Shown piece after piece: positions 1 through 11,948 of a DNA stretch of 64,000 nucleotides. A program made the position numbers and the translations under genes. The notes below the pieces were generated by a model. That model was not told the DNA's origin and ran no database searches. It saw only the letters and a program-made list of their open reading frames with translations. The stretch is from Centrapalus pauciflorus (Eukaryota; Streptophyta; Magnoliopsida; Asterales; Asteraceae). The DNA is taken from positions 46,860-110,859 of the forward strand of contig JAANYP010009684.1 of the NCBI GenBank assembly GCA_020465985.1, in the 5' to 3' direction. Each line of letters opens with the position of its first letter. Position 1 is the first letter of the stretch.

Positions 1-77
1 ACTGGGTTATGTATATATCAAAAATTCGAGTGACACCAAGGATTTTTTTAGTGACACCTGCGAAAACTTTATAAAAG

Positions 78-289
78 TATTATATACATATTTTATTTAT
101 ATTTGTTGGTTTCGTTACCCAAACTTATTAAAATATTACTAAGTTTAATCATAAAAAGAAAAAAGAAAAACAAAGGCCCAAACTTATTAAAATTTATATA
201 AGTATTATTTACATATTTATTTCGTTACCCAAACTTATTAAAATATTAATGAGTTTAATCATAAAAACAAAAAAGAAAAACAAAAGCCT
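78..289. repeat. Imperfect ~100-bp tandem duplication
   Basis: Two copies (about 78-180 and 200-289) share the phrase TTTCGTTACCCAAACTTATT followed by AAAATATTA and an A-rich AAAGAAAAAC tail. The second copy differs by small substitutions. No coding content is seen. It lies upstream of the hAT remnant and may be part of that decayed element. Confidence 0.6.
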
Positions 290-361
290 AGTAGAAATAA
301 AAAGAATAAGAGATAAAATTCAAGAACCAGCTCAAAATATAAAAAAACAAAAAAAAAAACT

Positions 362-490
362 AGTTTAAACATTGTTGAAGAAACCGGTCCAACAATGGTG
401 GAAACTAGGAAACATTTTTCGTATCCTCTAGTTTATCAATTGTTGAAGCTAACATTAGTTTTGTCGGTCGCAACTGCCACAGTTGAGAGA
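362..490 (+). pseudogene. hAT transposase C-terminal dimerisation-domain remnant
   Basis: A 43-codon reading frame ends in TAG at 491-493. It carries the hAT C-terminal dimerisation signature: YPLVYQLLKL (codons from 422), then LVLSVATATVER (from 455), preceded by a V-E-T-x-K-H segment. The family motif is a hydrophobic run ending in a V-A-T-A-T-V-E-R-like block that pairs transposase subunits. The frame is cut at both sides: upstream it dissolves into A-rich sequence, and after E-R there are repeated stops, so the usual F-S-x-x-K continuation is missing. A candidate hAT terminal repeat lies 170 bases downstream. The fragment matches the plant 'zinc finger MYM / TTF-type' hAT group best. It is non-functional; only the family assignment is being claimed. 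Confidence 0.72.
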
Positions 491-649
491 TAGTATTGAA
501 CTATGTACTCTTGTAATTATAAAAATCTTGTTATTTGTTAATTTTGTGTTGGCAACCCGTTTTGGTGTCCCGATCCATATTAGAAAATATTTAGAAAACC
601 TAATTATTAAACCTGCTCTAAAAAGGTGACACCGATAATAAAAAATCCA

Positions 650-662
650 GGATCCGCCCCTG
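650..662 (+). repeat. Candidate 3' terminal inverted repeat of a hAT element
   Basis: GGATCCGCCCCTG reads as CAGGGGCGGATCC on the other strand, a typical hAT CAGGG-type terminus. It follows the transposase remnant on the same side, so it is probably the 3' end of that element. The partner terminus would lie left of the window. A similar CCGCCCCTG end occurs at 24243-24251. Confidence 0.45.
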
Positions 663-697
663 ATTGAATCTATAAAATCATATGGAATATTATATAT

Positions 698-812
698 GCA
701 TCACCTGAGAGGTCGTCATCCACAAAATTCCCTCGTGTGATGCACAACCACTCCGTTTGATATGTGATGCATAAGCTCTCGTGTGATGCAAAATTTTCTC
801 GTGTGATGTATT
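698..812. repeat. Short dispersed motif repeat (CTCGTGTGATGCA)
   Basis: The 13-mer CTCGTGTGATGCA or a near copy occurs about four times (from 732, 778, 803 and a degenerate copy near 756). No protein or RNA was recognised, and the minus-strand reading frame over it is fortuitous. Confidence 0.5.
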
Positions 813-1057
813 AAGTATTATTTTTACGATGAATTGTGGTTCTATAAGGTTATCCGATATATTGCGATGTCTCCCTTGAACCTCCCCCAACACACATACA
901 CACACATACAAATTTTGTGAATATAAATAAAATGAGAAGTGAAGAGGGGTTCATGCTAAAGCAAAATGGCCATAAAAGCTTTCACCAAACCCTATCAATA
1001 TATAATGATGCTAAAGAAAGCTTTGAATCGTCGTACCTAAATGCAGCTAAGATACAG

Positions 1058-1750
<693 letters not shown>

Positions 1751-1904
1751 TAATAAATAATTAAAAGTTTGCTACATGTATGTATTTTTATACTACCAAT
1801 TGTCTTCACCGTATATTGACACGGATAATGGTTTTTGTAATTTTAATTTTAATTTTAATTTTAAAAATCCACTTCTAGTTGATAAGTCGATCTTGTTATT
1901 TTAA

Positions 1905-2562
1905 TTAGAAATTCTTATTACTTTTTAGGATTCATATGACAATGGTTCGAATTGGACAGGAACATCAACTTCAATTTTCTATCTGATATTATGAGATTAC
2001 AAAATCTCTAATTTTACGTAGTAGTTAAACCAATTTTTTTTCTTTTAAAAATATAAAAAATCTCATTTTTGTAATCCAAATCCGTATACCACGGATCAAT
2101 AAATTAGAATAATTTAAACAAAACAAAATTTTAATAAAAACTCATATCATCCAAATGTAAACCTGTTATAAGTTACTAAAAATTTTTTTTAATGACTTTT
2201 TGTTGGTCGAGGGTTTTCTTGAGACAAAAAGTCTAATTTTAATTAATAAGTCAAACTTAGTGGTTGTTTGTTTATTTGTTAATGGAATCGTTAAGAAGTT
2301 ATTTTAAGGTAAAATGACCTCTTAATGTTTCTATTAGAAGGTAACCAAACAATGTCTTACTATTTTTAATATGGATTCTTACTACTTTTTAGTATTCATG
2401 TGACCATGGTTGAAATTGAATGATCGAGAGTATCAACCCCAATTTCTATCTTCATATTATGAAATTACAAAATCTCAAATCTTATGCAGTAGTTCTTTTT
2501 TAAAATATCAAAAATCCAAAATTTTAAATCAAATCAGTGTATCACACGGTTCAATAAATTAG
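1905..2562 (+). repeat. Diverged direct repeat pair (~200 bp each)
   Basis: 1905-2110 and 2370-2562 share the order CTTACTACTTTTTAG, ATTCATRTGAC, AATGGTT, TATTATGARATTACAAAATCTC, GTAGT and finally TCAATAAATTAG. Copies look roughly three-quarters identical by eye. No coding potential; origin unknown. Confidence 0.55.
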
Positions 2563-2639
2563 TATGTATTTGTGTGTGTATGTGTGTGTATAGAAATGAT
2601 CTTTTGTGAACACTTTTTTTTATGTGAACATTGTGAACA

Positions 2640-2895
2640 ACCAAAATATGGTTTTGAATCCTATGAATCTTGTTGTGGTACTACTAAACTCATCTATTAA
2701 CGTATGAATTTTGTTGGATCCTAGCTATGAATTTTGTTGAATCCTTTAATTTTGTTGAATCTTATCAACCTTGTCGAATCCTATAAATCTTGTTAAAAAC
2801 ATTGCTATGAACCTTTTGATGTTATGAATCTTATTGCAGACACTTTTATAAACCGTTTGAATCATATGAATCTTGTTATAAACTCTTGTTGGTAT
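2640..2895 (+). repeat. Degenerate minisatellite (TATGAATCTTGTTGAATCC-like unit)
   Basis: About ten imperfect units of roughly 20 bases built on 'TATGAATCTTGTTGAATCC' run through this segment. Units vary by substitutions and small indels. The minus-strand reading frame across it is a by-product. Confidence 0.6.
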
Positions 2896-2934
2896 ATATG
2901 AATGATCATATGTATTTTTTTTTTGTTCGCAATG

Positions 2935-3351
2935 CATCTCATATATATATATATATATGTATATATATACATATATAATATGGTTCGAGAGAGTACACCC
3001 ATTATGCAGCACACCAGGAGGTACCATCTTTAAAAAAACTTTTTTAAGATTTTTTTTTTCATAAACATGTTTTAATTAACATTATGAAGATCATATGTAA
3101 ATTTCACATACATTCACATCTCCTAGCTCCTAAAAAATGATGTGAACACACACTTATATAATTTTGAATATATGTGAATGTGAATTTATGTGATGCGTGC
3201 TTTCATGCACTTAGAGTGTTCGGATTTTCGTGAAATTTACATATGATCTTCATAATGTTAATTAAAACATGTTAATGAAAAAAAAATTCAAAAAAATTAC
3301 TTTTAAGGGTAGTACCTTCTGGTGCGCTGCATAATGGGTGGTACTCACTTG

Positions 3352-3442
<91 letters not shown>
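2935..3442. repeat. Foldback repeat flanked by (TA)n on both sides
   Basis: Two inverted arms (about 2980-3110 and 3236-3355) match as reverse complements. Both hold ACCTYCTGGTGYGCTGCATAA, an A/T-rich linker, and CATAATGTTAATTAAAACATG. Each arm's outer end runs into TA repeats (2941-2978 and 3353-3442). A short loop with AATTCACAT motifs lies between. The same arm occurs singly at 1441-1600. Confidence 0.72.
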
Positions 3443-3448
<6 letters not shown>

Positions 3449-4780
3449 CAAAGACAATATGTGAAATTCCTTAGAAGTAGGAAATGGTTTACAGCAAGTG
3501 TCAGAAACCAAAGCTGAAATGTTTTGTTACTTCTTAAAATTAGATGATTGTCGAGACCGACTTCATGATGAATTTTTTACAATTTTTTAATTTAAATATT
3601 TTATCGTAAATTTAGTTTTTTTATAAAATAAAACTAAATTATTCAATAACACACATTATTAGTTTTTATCTTATTTATTGATAGCAAATCCACCGTTTTT
3701 CTTGTTCAATTTTCATAAATAATTTAGTTCTTACGATACATGTGAATGTGATTAAATGAAAAAGCTTTCGAACATTTAATGTGTATTAATTTATTGTAAT
3801 TATTGATTTTGTTTTAACAATTATTAATTTAATGCATTTGAAGGAATAAAAAGCCTACAAAAGTAGAACTTAATACCTATTTCGTAAGATTTTAAACCTC
3901 AACCATTAAGACATAACTAGATTAATTTCTATATTTTTTTATAGTTAATTTGGTTTCTCAATGTTAAATTTTTACCATTTTACATCTTATGATATTTTTT
4001 TTTATTATCAAAACCATAAAACTTGTTGCTATAAAAAGTAATGTGACATTTTAGTTTAAGGTTTAAATTGAAAAAACCAACATATTTATAATATTTTAAG
4101 GATCAGTTTGGTCCTTTGTATTAAATCTCTTATAGAATTTATGTATATAAACGATTAATAATATCAAATTTTAGTAAATCGTTTAACATCATGATAAATT
4201 TTGTTGGGATAATAATTTTTTTTTTCCAATGACCAAATTGATAAAGTGGTGAAAACATAATATTTGTTTTTTCCAACATTAATATTAAACTAATATATGA
4301 CATTTTTTTAAAACCCAAACAACAAGTTAACTGTTAAATAATGTCACAATTTAACTACTAGATATGTGAACAAACTGATGAAGTTGTAAGAATATAAAAA
4401 TTTTATCAATATAACACTTTTTATTTCTAGTTTAGACTTGTATTTTTATTATGATTAAACATTAAACCTCGAATATATATGAAAATGGTTTGTGGTTGTG
4501 TTTGCACATGGCTGTGTGTGATGGTGACAAGTGAGAAATTTTATTGTTATAAGCGGTAATAGTTGATTGCCATAATAATGAACAGTTTGAACTCAAAGGT
4601 ATAAAGTGAGGTATAAAATAACAAAAAGAATAGAATTAATGTATAAAAATAACATTTATATAATTGATTTATATTGTAGATAACAAACCCTAAACTTAAA
4701 ATCATAAAAATATAACATATTTTTGAAAGTTATACTAAAAAGAAAATTCTCTAATTTTCTATATAAAAACAGCGTTCCAT
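3443..4780. other. AT-rich intergenic DNA, nothing recognised
   Basis: No reading frame with coding character, no terminal repeats with target duplications and no RNA gene were seen. The sequence is strongly AT-rich with scattered homopolymers. Confidence 0.6.
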
Positions 4781-4790
4781 TTAAAAAATA

Positions 4791-5090
4791 GGATCAGTTG
4801 CTAAAAATAACAATGACTTTTTTTTTTATCTTTTTATTATTTATAGCAACTTATTTAGTCTTTATAATTAATTGCATTAAGTTTTGTATAACATCAACTT
4901 TTGTAATTGTATCATTAATAACATTAATTTTTGTATTTTTTTTAATTATTATTTATGGTAACAACTTTTTTAAAATTTTGCTATAAATGATAAAAAAATA
5001 TAAAAGTTGATGCTATTAATGATAAAAAACAAATAATAATGTTATAAATGTTAAAATAAAACACAAAGTTATTATTTTTAGCAATTGGCC
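4791..5090. mobile_element. 300-bp foldback MITE with 10-bp target duplication
   Basis: The ends are inverted repeats: GGATCAGTTGCTAAAAATAA on the left and its imperfect complement TTATTTTTAGCAATTGGCC on the right. The element is flanked by a perfect direct repeat TTAAAAAATA at 4781-4790 and 5091-5100. The interior is palindromic and very AT-rich. It resembles, in phrases such as AAAAGTTGATGCTATTAATGATAAA, the large outer foldback element at 25639-31660, so it may be a short deletion derivative. The 9-10-bp duplication suggests a Mutator-like (MULE) origin. The small reading frame inside is not a gene. Confidence 0.75.
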
Positions 5091-5100
5091 TTAAAAAATA

Positions 5101-5909
5101 TCAATATTTGCCTTTTTTTCTGAATATTTTTATTTTATCTTTCTATTATAAAAGATAATATTCAGTATTAAGTATTTTGCCTTCATTACTATTTTTTTAA
5201 AGGTCATGTACAGATGTACTATACACATGACTTAATTTATCACAAAAATTAACTGATATTTGACAAAAAAAATACTTGGTCTGTATAAAAACAGAAAGTC
5301 AAACAATAGTACTTTAATTTAATTTTTTTTAATTAATTACTGTATAAGAAATGGAAATTTAATCATAAATCCGAGATAGGCATGTATGTAATTAATCAAC
5401 GAAATAACTTGATTCATTACCAGACTCACGGTATTTAAATTAATTCGTATAAATTTGTATAATTAATTTTATAAAATGAATATATATTCAGAACTTAACT
5501 AATAATAATTATAACAACAATAATAATAACTAATATATTGTTATAATTATAGGACTATTGTTATATGAGATATATAGACTTCTTTGGTTAAATGTGAAAA
5601 TCAAGATGAATTAAAATTTTTTAATGTAATTTTGGTTATTACTTTCAGATTTTATTTTTAGTTATAAACTTTTTCTAACATAATATGTATTATTATATTT
5701 TCTTAAACTCATCTTGATTTAATCATTATTAAATGAGACGAGTTTTTAAAATATAATAGGTTAGATTAAATGAAAAATCAAAAGTATGTATAATTAATTA
5801 ATCAAATAATACAGAAAACCCTTTAATTTCCAATGGATGCAATATATATCTTATATTTAGATTACTTATAATGATAAATTAATTAATCATAATAAAATAA
5901 TAATAATAC
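5101..5909. other. AT-rich DNA; left part of the presumed first intron of the GPAT-like gene
   Basis: The GPAT-like exon ends at 5910 with a GT donor reading leftward, so this stretch should be intron if the gene is complete. No acyltransferase-domain exon is visible here or anywhere to the left edge of the window. Confidence 0.5.
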
Positions 5910-6527
5910 CTTGCAAATGGACATGAAATCTTTGTCAGTTTCACCATCTCCAAGACCCAAATCAGGCAAATTTGAGACATCAAATTCTTGAAAAATGGCA
6001 GCTTTTTTTAGTTCACCAACAAGAACACCTGGTTCTTTAACGAACCCAGTGAGTCGACCCATTTTCGAAACTTCAAGTTCAGTCCCCAAAACTTTATCCA
6101 CTCCTAAAAAATTCTTCACAAAATGTTCCACCATAATTCTTGGGCTAGATGTAACCACATATCTCTTCCCAAAAGAGTTAAACACATTCCATGTGTCGGG
6201 TCGAACATCACTCACGTAGAATCGAGGTAAAACCGAGCTCGATACAAGCTCCACGTCTCGAATACGTAACCCGAAAAACGTGATGAAGATGAACATTCGA
6301 GTGGAAATGGATTCAGAGAAGACAGAAATGGCGTAAACGAATGGGAATGCGAGTAAGAGAAGGAAAGCTCGGAAGATGTTTCCGGCTTCCAGGGCTACAA
6401 GAAAGTAGTATGGGAAAGGGTTGTGGGAGACGAGGAGGGTGCCATCGAGATCGGATGCAACCGTTTGGTTAGATTTCGATTCCGTACTGCATTTCGAGAT
6501 GGGTTCGAAATCGAGATGTGGAGACAT
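5910..6527 (-). CDS. sn-2 glycerol-3-phosphate acyltransferase (GPAT4/GPAT8-like), exon 1 only
   Basis: 206 codons from ATG 6527 to a phase-0 splice donor (AAG|GTATT at 5910/5909). Land-plant GPAT4/6/8 enzymes acylate the sn-2 hydroxyl of glycerol-3-phosphate with omega-oxidised acyl-CoA and remove the phosphate, giving 2-monoacylglycerol for cutin. They act in the ER. Seen here is the N-terminal HAD-type phosphatase domain: motif I D-L-D-G-T-L at residues 26-31 with both aspartates, a hydrophobic stretch near residues 40-75, and motif III G-L-G-D-G-E-T-D before F-M-S-I-C-K at the exon end. Intact motifs I and III favour the phosphatase-active GPAT4/6/8 clade over GPAT5/7-type. The acyltransferase domain (about 300 further residues with H-x4-D) is absent: either the intron exceeds 5.9 kb or the gene is broken. 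The family call is strong; the exact paralogue is inference. Confidence 0.85.
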
Positions 6528-6650
6528 TTTGTGAAGTTAGGAGGGAAAGGAAGTTGTTTTGGGATTGAGATATGGAGATGAAATGATGGGGTTTAAAAAG
6601 AAGTTGGGAGATCGATCGATACATTGAGGTTCATTACTCTTGTGAAATAA

Positions 6651-6668
6651 ATTTATTTATATTTTATA
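6651..6668 (-). promoter_or_regulatory. Putative TATA box of the GPAT-like gene
   Basis: On the minus strand this reads TATAAAATATAAATAAAT, about 125-140 bases upstream of the ATG. The interval between holds a pyrimidine-rich, C-containing stretch typical of a plant 5' UTR. Position and composition fit a core promoter; other AT-rich stretches nearby could also serve. Confidence 0.4.
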
Positions 6669-6812
6669 ATATATATTTTATTTTTGTGGTTTCTCAATCA
6701 TGCAAAAGTAATACGTGCATGTGAGTGAGGAGAAGAAATTATTTCCCTCCAATAAATAAAGATAATTTTAATATATGATTTACGGATGATAAAAGTATAT
6801 GAATTTTATTTT

Positions 6813-7139
6813 GGGCTAAGTATCATTTTGATCATCCAACTTTCATATTTATCTCATTTAGTCATTAAACTATTTTTTGTCATAATTTAGCCATTAAACT
6901 TTAGTTTACTAGTTCTATTTTATAAAAAATGAATAAGACTTATGGTTAAATTGGTGCAAAATATGATAGTTTAGTGGCAAAATCGAAACAATTTTTAGTG
7001 GTTAAATCATTAAAAAGTTGTTTAATGGCTAATGTGTATACAAAAAATAGTTTAGTCGCTAAATCGAGACAAAAATTAATTTAGTGGCTAAATCGAAAAA
7101 AAAATCTGAAAATTGGATGGTCAAATTGATACTTAACCC
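6813..7139. mobile_element. MULE-type MITE, 327 bp, perfect 9-bp target duplication
   Basis: Terminal inverted repeats begin GGGCTAAGTATCA on the left and end TGATACTTAACCC on the right, with similarity running about 30 bases inward (through the CATCCAA phrase). The element is flanked by identical 9-mers TTTTATTTT at 6804-6812 and 7140-7148. Nine-base duplications are the Mutator-like hallmark. The interior is palindromic and non-coding. Confidence 0.85.
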
Positions 7140-7148
7140 TTTTATTTT

Positions 7149-8119
7149 TAGTTCTAGTTTCGATAATTGAAATTAAAAATGAGATAATTATGCAAAAACC
7201 ATCAAACTAATTTTCTTGCCTCTTAAAATACTTCAACATCAATAAACTTATAAATTCTAATTTCATCGGTTTAACTAGTCATTTGATCAATCCATATAGT
7301 TAACATATGAAAATTTGGTGATTATTCTTTTTAAGAATAATATGTAAAATATCAACATACTTGAAAAGAGATTTATAGAAGTGTTATGAGAAAAGAAACT
7401 TTGATTAAGGAATTTAATAAAAAAAAATTCAAGAACGATCGATGTTTTAGTGTAAAATTTCCCAAATATATTTACTGAATGTTTACATACGCACCAATTT
7501 GTGTGTCACGTCGGAGGCAAGTTGATATTTAGGTGGTGAAAGTAAGTCTTGTGGTAAAGAAGTAGTTTAGGAGTAGGAGTAGGATAGTTTGTCGTTAAAA
7601 AAAAAAAGAAAAAAGAAGCAACTGATGAAACCGGTAAAAAAATAGAATTCATGACTTGTTTGGATTTGAAATATCATGAGATATAAAAATCGATCAGTTG
7701 AATGACATCATTGAAATAAATATAAATTAAGGTGTATTTTCATATAGTTATCTTTTTAAAATTTCATTAGTTTTAAATGAAAAGGTTTTATTTTAGAGAT
7801 GCAGTCACGAAAAAAAGTCTGAATGTGTACAATCCTTTAAAATCCGGTCCTAAGCCTGGTTAAGCCCAAATAGTCACTAATGGTTATTTTATTTGTTGTA
7901 ACCGGTCCGGTTTTTAACCCGGTTAGACCCAAAGCCCGAAAAAACTCAAAGCCTAGTCCATTGAGTGCCCGATTTCAATGTATATAATAGTGTGATTATT
8001 ATATCCCAATATCTGTAAATAGTTACTAATTATATAAATATATTACCGAAGGAGTAGAGAATAAAAGTATAACATATCATCATCTCGACCGTTAAAATTA
8101 AGTCAACATTTAACATCAA
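7149..8119. other. AT-rich intergenic DNA, nothing firm
   Basis: No genes recognised. A C/G-rich patch (7850-7975) with AACCGGTCCGGTTTTTAACC resembles hAT-MITE interiors such as that at 32372-32700, but no terminal repeats or target duplication were found. Confidence 0.5.
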
Positions 8120-8215
8120 TCGTTTGTTAATGTGTTAAGGGTGACCTAAAGGTTGGAGGTTCGACTCCCATTGTAAACAAAAAAATATAGTTTTAAAAGT
8201 AGAGTTAGATGAGTG
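8120..8215 (+). mobile_element. Candidate tRNA-derived SINE fragment
   Basis: GGAGGTTCGACTCCC (8155-8169) matches the Pol III B-box/T-arm consensus GGTTCGANNCC. About 30 bases upstream, GTTAATGTGTTAAGG could be a decayed A-box. An A-rich stretch follows. The short length, weak A-box and lack of a clear target duplication keep this tentative. Confidence 0.35.
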
Positions 8216-8452
8216 TATTGTTGATATTTATCTTTTCATATTTTTTATTTCGGTTAGCCAATTTTAACGTTTGCTAAAAAACTTGATCATAATATTATCA
8301 AGTATAATTTTTTATTTTAAATATTTTAAGTTAGTATATCATTAAACGTTACCAAAAAATTATTGTTTTTTATTCAGTTATACACATTTCATTTAACTAA
8401 ATATTTAAATATTTCATTCTTTAGTATATTATAAAAAATCTATATCTATAAA

Positions 8453-9096
8453 TGTTGGGAAATAATCTAAGTATGCCAAGCTGTTAATTAGGATTTCTCA
8501 GACTGTTAGTAGTAATTCTGTGTAATTACAAAGTTCAAGCTGCTAGTTCAAGAAACTCGAGCTGCTAGTGCAAAATGTTCAAGATGCTAGAGTTAAAGTT
8601 CAAGCTGTTCAAGAAGTTGATAACAAAAAGTGCTACAATCAGGAAGTGATAAAGATTCAAGATTTGAAGATCTTCCAAAGACATCCACTCAAGAGAAATC
8701 GCAGATTGTCAAGGAAACAAATCAGAAGGTTATAAATAGAGATAGACTAGGTCTTTCTTGTGTAATTTCGGTTCTTAAGCAATTCATATTGTAACTTGTA
8801 TTCTGATTAAGTTTCTAAAGCCTCTAAGGTTGTAAAACCCTAAGAACAATTTGTGTTCTTCGTCTAATCAAACAGATTAGAGGTGATTGTAATCAGTGAT
8901 TGGTACTACAAAGGTTTTGATAATTGATTGTGTTTATTGATTTAAAGTGTTTTTGTTCTTATTGTTCTGAAAGTTTTCTTAAAACAATTGAGTGTTATTC
9001 CACAAACTTCTTAATTGGACTTTGATTCAAAATAAGATTATTGGTTTAACTCTGATCTATTCAGACCAGTTAGTCTTAGGTGATTTGATCTTGACA
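8453..9096 (+). repeat. Element 1 5' LTR
   Basis: It starts TGTTGGGAAATAA and ends CTTGACA. The U3 part holds repeated AAGCTGCTAG / GTTCAAG phrases (about 8535-8615). A TATA box TATAAATAGA at 8731-8740 is the probable promoter. The primer site follows directly. Confidence 0.93.
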
Positions 9097-9098
9097 AG

Positions 9099-9110
9099 TG
9101 GTATTAGAGC
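9099..9110 (+). promoter_or_regulatory. Element 1 primer binding site (initiator Met tRNA)
   Basis: TGGTATTAGAGC, two bases after the LTR, matches the plant iMet complement TGGTATCAGAGC with one substitution (C to T). Confidence 0.88.
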
Positions 9111-9190
9111 CAGGTTTCTGATTTGTTTTATTCTTTGTTTTCAAAGTCAGAAACATTCATCTTTTAGTATCTAAATTTTTTTTTTTTGCA

Positions 9191-11902
9191 ATGGAGTTTG
9201 ATGGCAGCAGTAGTGGATCTGGGCAAGGACTTAAGGTGCCTATGCTCAAACCCACTGAGTTCGACATGTGGAAACTCAGGATTCAACAGTACATTCAGTT
9301 TATTGACTATGCCCTATGGGAAGCTGTTGAAAATCCTCCTGCAGTTGATCCTGAACTAGATGCTGAAAGCAAACCTAAAAGAACACCTCCTAAAACTGAG
9401 ATTGAAAGGAAGGCTAGAATGAATGAAGTCAAAGCTCTCACTATTTTACAGATAGCTATTCCTGATGCATATTAACATCAGTTTAAAAAATTCTATACTG
9501 CTCATTCTCTATGGCTTGCTTTAGAGAAATGATTTGCTGGCAATGCTAGCACAAAAAGAATTCAAAAGGATCTTTTAAAACAGCAGTATGAGAATTTTTC
9601 TGGTGGAAAGAATGAAAACCTTACTCAAATCTTTGATAGGTTTAATAAGTTGATAGGTGAATTGGAGAGTGCTACGGTCAGCCTGGATCAATATGAGGTA
9701 AACAGAAAGTTCCTTAGATCTCTTGGTGAAGAATGGACAGTGTATGCTGCACAGTGGAGAACAAAGGACACTCTAGATGACATAGAGTTGGATGATCTCT
9801 ACAACAGCTTGAGAGTGTTTGAGTCTGAAATAGAAAATAAAAAGAAAACCTTTTCTTATAATCAAAACACTGCTCTATTATCCCCTGCATCTAATGATAA
9901 ATCAAACTGCTGTGACTCTTTTACAGGTACTGATGGTAGTATTTCTGAGGTCAATTATGAGGCATTTGTTGCAGGTGATGGACTATTTGCTCTCAATCCT
10001 GAGGATCTGGAACAAATCCATCCAGATGATCTAGAGGAGATGGATTTAAAGTGGCAACATGCCATGCTGATAATGAGGGCTAAGAGTTTCTCAAAAGGAC
10101 CGGCAGAACAAACTTTCAGGCCAGAACAGAAGGCAAGCCAGCCTTTGACAAATCAAGGGTTGAATGTTTCAAGTGTCACAAACTTGGACACTTTTCTAGA
10201 GAGTATAGATCACAAAGTCAGCAGCAACCAAGACCCCAATAGACCAGTCAAACACAATCATCACAGGCTCTTGTTTCACAAGAGGACACTGTTTTTGACT
10301 GGAGTGACCAAACAGAAGAGGAGTACCAGAATCAAGCTCTTATAGCAGAAACTACAAGTGCCACTTCCACTGACCTACCATCTGAGGTAAATGTTAAACT
10401 CTGCTCCCAAGCATGCAAAAATATGGTTAAAAAATACAGAGATCATAATGAAAGCATGTGTAAAACTCTAGCTAAAATGGAAGAGAGAAGGTATGAGTAT
10501 ATGCAGGCAATAGAGGATCTTGAAAAACAAATCAATGACTATAAGGACAATGAGATTCAGATGGGACATGATAGGACATATCATGAGTGGGAGAAAAAGG
10601 AACTTGAAGAGAAAATAGAGACCCTCAATAAGAAACTAGAAGAGGCTAAACAAAGGGTGCTGGAAGCTCACAAGAAAGTAGATAGTATAAACATTGATTT
10701 GGGTAACTTCAAGTTGGTCAATCAAAAGCTAGAACACCTGATGGAAGTTCAGTTCAAAGATAGGGTAAAATCTCAACTAAATCCCAAGGAAGGAATAGGA
10801 TACAATGCCACCCCACCTCCTTACAATAACAAATACATTCATCATATGATTGAAGTTGCTGATAGGCTTGTGAATGAACCTCTAGATGAGAAGATGAAGA
10901 CTGTAGATCCTGTCCTTGAGGATAAGCCTGAGTTGGAAGATAGAATGATTACTAATGTAGACAGTAATAATAAGGAAGAAGAGGGTAATCCCAAAACCAT
11001 AAGTGAACCCATAATAACCTTTGTTTCTAACCCTATTAGAACTAACAGCATGAGGGAAGAAACCAACAGCATGAAGAATAAGTCTAACAGTTTGAAAGGT
11101 AAAGAGAAGATGAGTGAACACAGACATGCTTCAAATGTCTCTGTACCTTCTAGCTGTAATTTTGCATCCTCTTCCAAGGCAGGTAAAAAGGGTAAAAATG
11201 TTCCAGTATGCACATGCCAAAAACATGGTGTACAAAAGTTTCCCACACAGCAACAAGTGAGGGGAAATCAAAGGAACAAGAATCAGTTATGGTCAACAAA
11301 ACTGGTTCTCCAATCAAAGCAGTCAAAAGATGTTTTCACCGTGGCAGGAAAAACCATTTAGCCAAACAATGTCTTTACAAGCCAATAGTTGAAAGGAAAA
11401 CTGTTGTCCAAAACAATTTGTTTCACAAAAGCCAAAGGTCTTAAAGACTTCAAAAACTGCCACACCAGTTCCAAAGCACACAGTTGACCACAGGTTTGTA
11501 AAGGCCAACAAAAAGCAGCCTGTACAGAGAAAACATGCTTTAACAAAACCTAAACTGAGTGTGAAACAGGAATGGTGTGTTAAAGGCAAAAGGACAGTTC
11601 CAACTGCTGATGCAAAAGTTGAAACTGTTAAGCCAAAAGTTGGAACTGGTAGTGTCAAATCTGAAGCTGTTAACAATCAATACCTAGTTCCAACTGCTGA
11701 AAATGGTAGTGGATCATCTGAGACTGTTAAAGCAGAAATTGAAAAGAACAACTGGACACCTCATGTTATAACTAAATGCTCATCACAAAATCAAGTAGTG
11801 GATCTCACTAAGTTTAAAAAAACACAAACAGTATTTAGTTATGTTAATGCAGATGGACAACCCAAAACCAGCTTGGTTTGGGTTTACTCCACTACTAACT
11901 GA
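9191..11902 (+). pseudogene. Element 1 gag (broken)
   Basis: Gag packages the RNA in cytoplasmic particles. It starts at ATG 9191 with a DUF4219/UBN2-like N terminus (W-K-L-R-I near residue 28) that stops at 9473 (TAA, probably from CAA), and a TGA near 9530 reads as a decayed Arg codon. The frame resumes through the conserved D-L-E-E-M-D-L-K-W-Q block (about 10029-10060). A frameshift near 10140 separates it from zinc knuckle 1 (10165-10206), whose last Cys is now Tyr. A charged coiled-coil segment follows (10423-10770). Knuckle 2 (11331-11372) has its second Cys changed to Arg and lies beyond another frameshift. The terminal piece 11561-11902 ends in TGA directly after a CTAAC. Confidence 0.88.
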
Positions 11903-11918
11903 GCTTTTATTTGTGCAG
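11895..11918 (+). promoter_or_regulatory. Splice-acceptor-like signal at the element 1 gag/protease boundary
   Basis: CTAAC (11895-11899), then a T-rich run and TGTGCAG ending at 11918, followed by GA. The branch-like A to AG distance is 20 bases. The gag stop TGA lies immediately after the CTAAC. Elements 3 and 4 show the same arrangement at the same place. Confidence 0.45.
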
Positions 11919-11948
11919 GACAACCACATGAACCAACAGTAGACAAGA

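Noticed and set aside
5995..6219. Plus-strand ORF of 74 codons
   Set aside because: Antisense shadow of the GPAT-like exon, which has clear family motifs on the minus strand.
8155..8169. Functional tRNA gene suggested by GGTTCGACTCC
   Set aside because: Only the T-arm/B-box is recognisable; no acceptor stem, anticodon arm or full cloverleaf. Kept only as a SINE candidate.
10842..11676. Minus-strand ORFs within the element 1 gag
   Set aside because: Antisense shadows of the Lys/Glu-rich gag coding strand.
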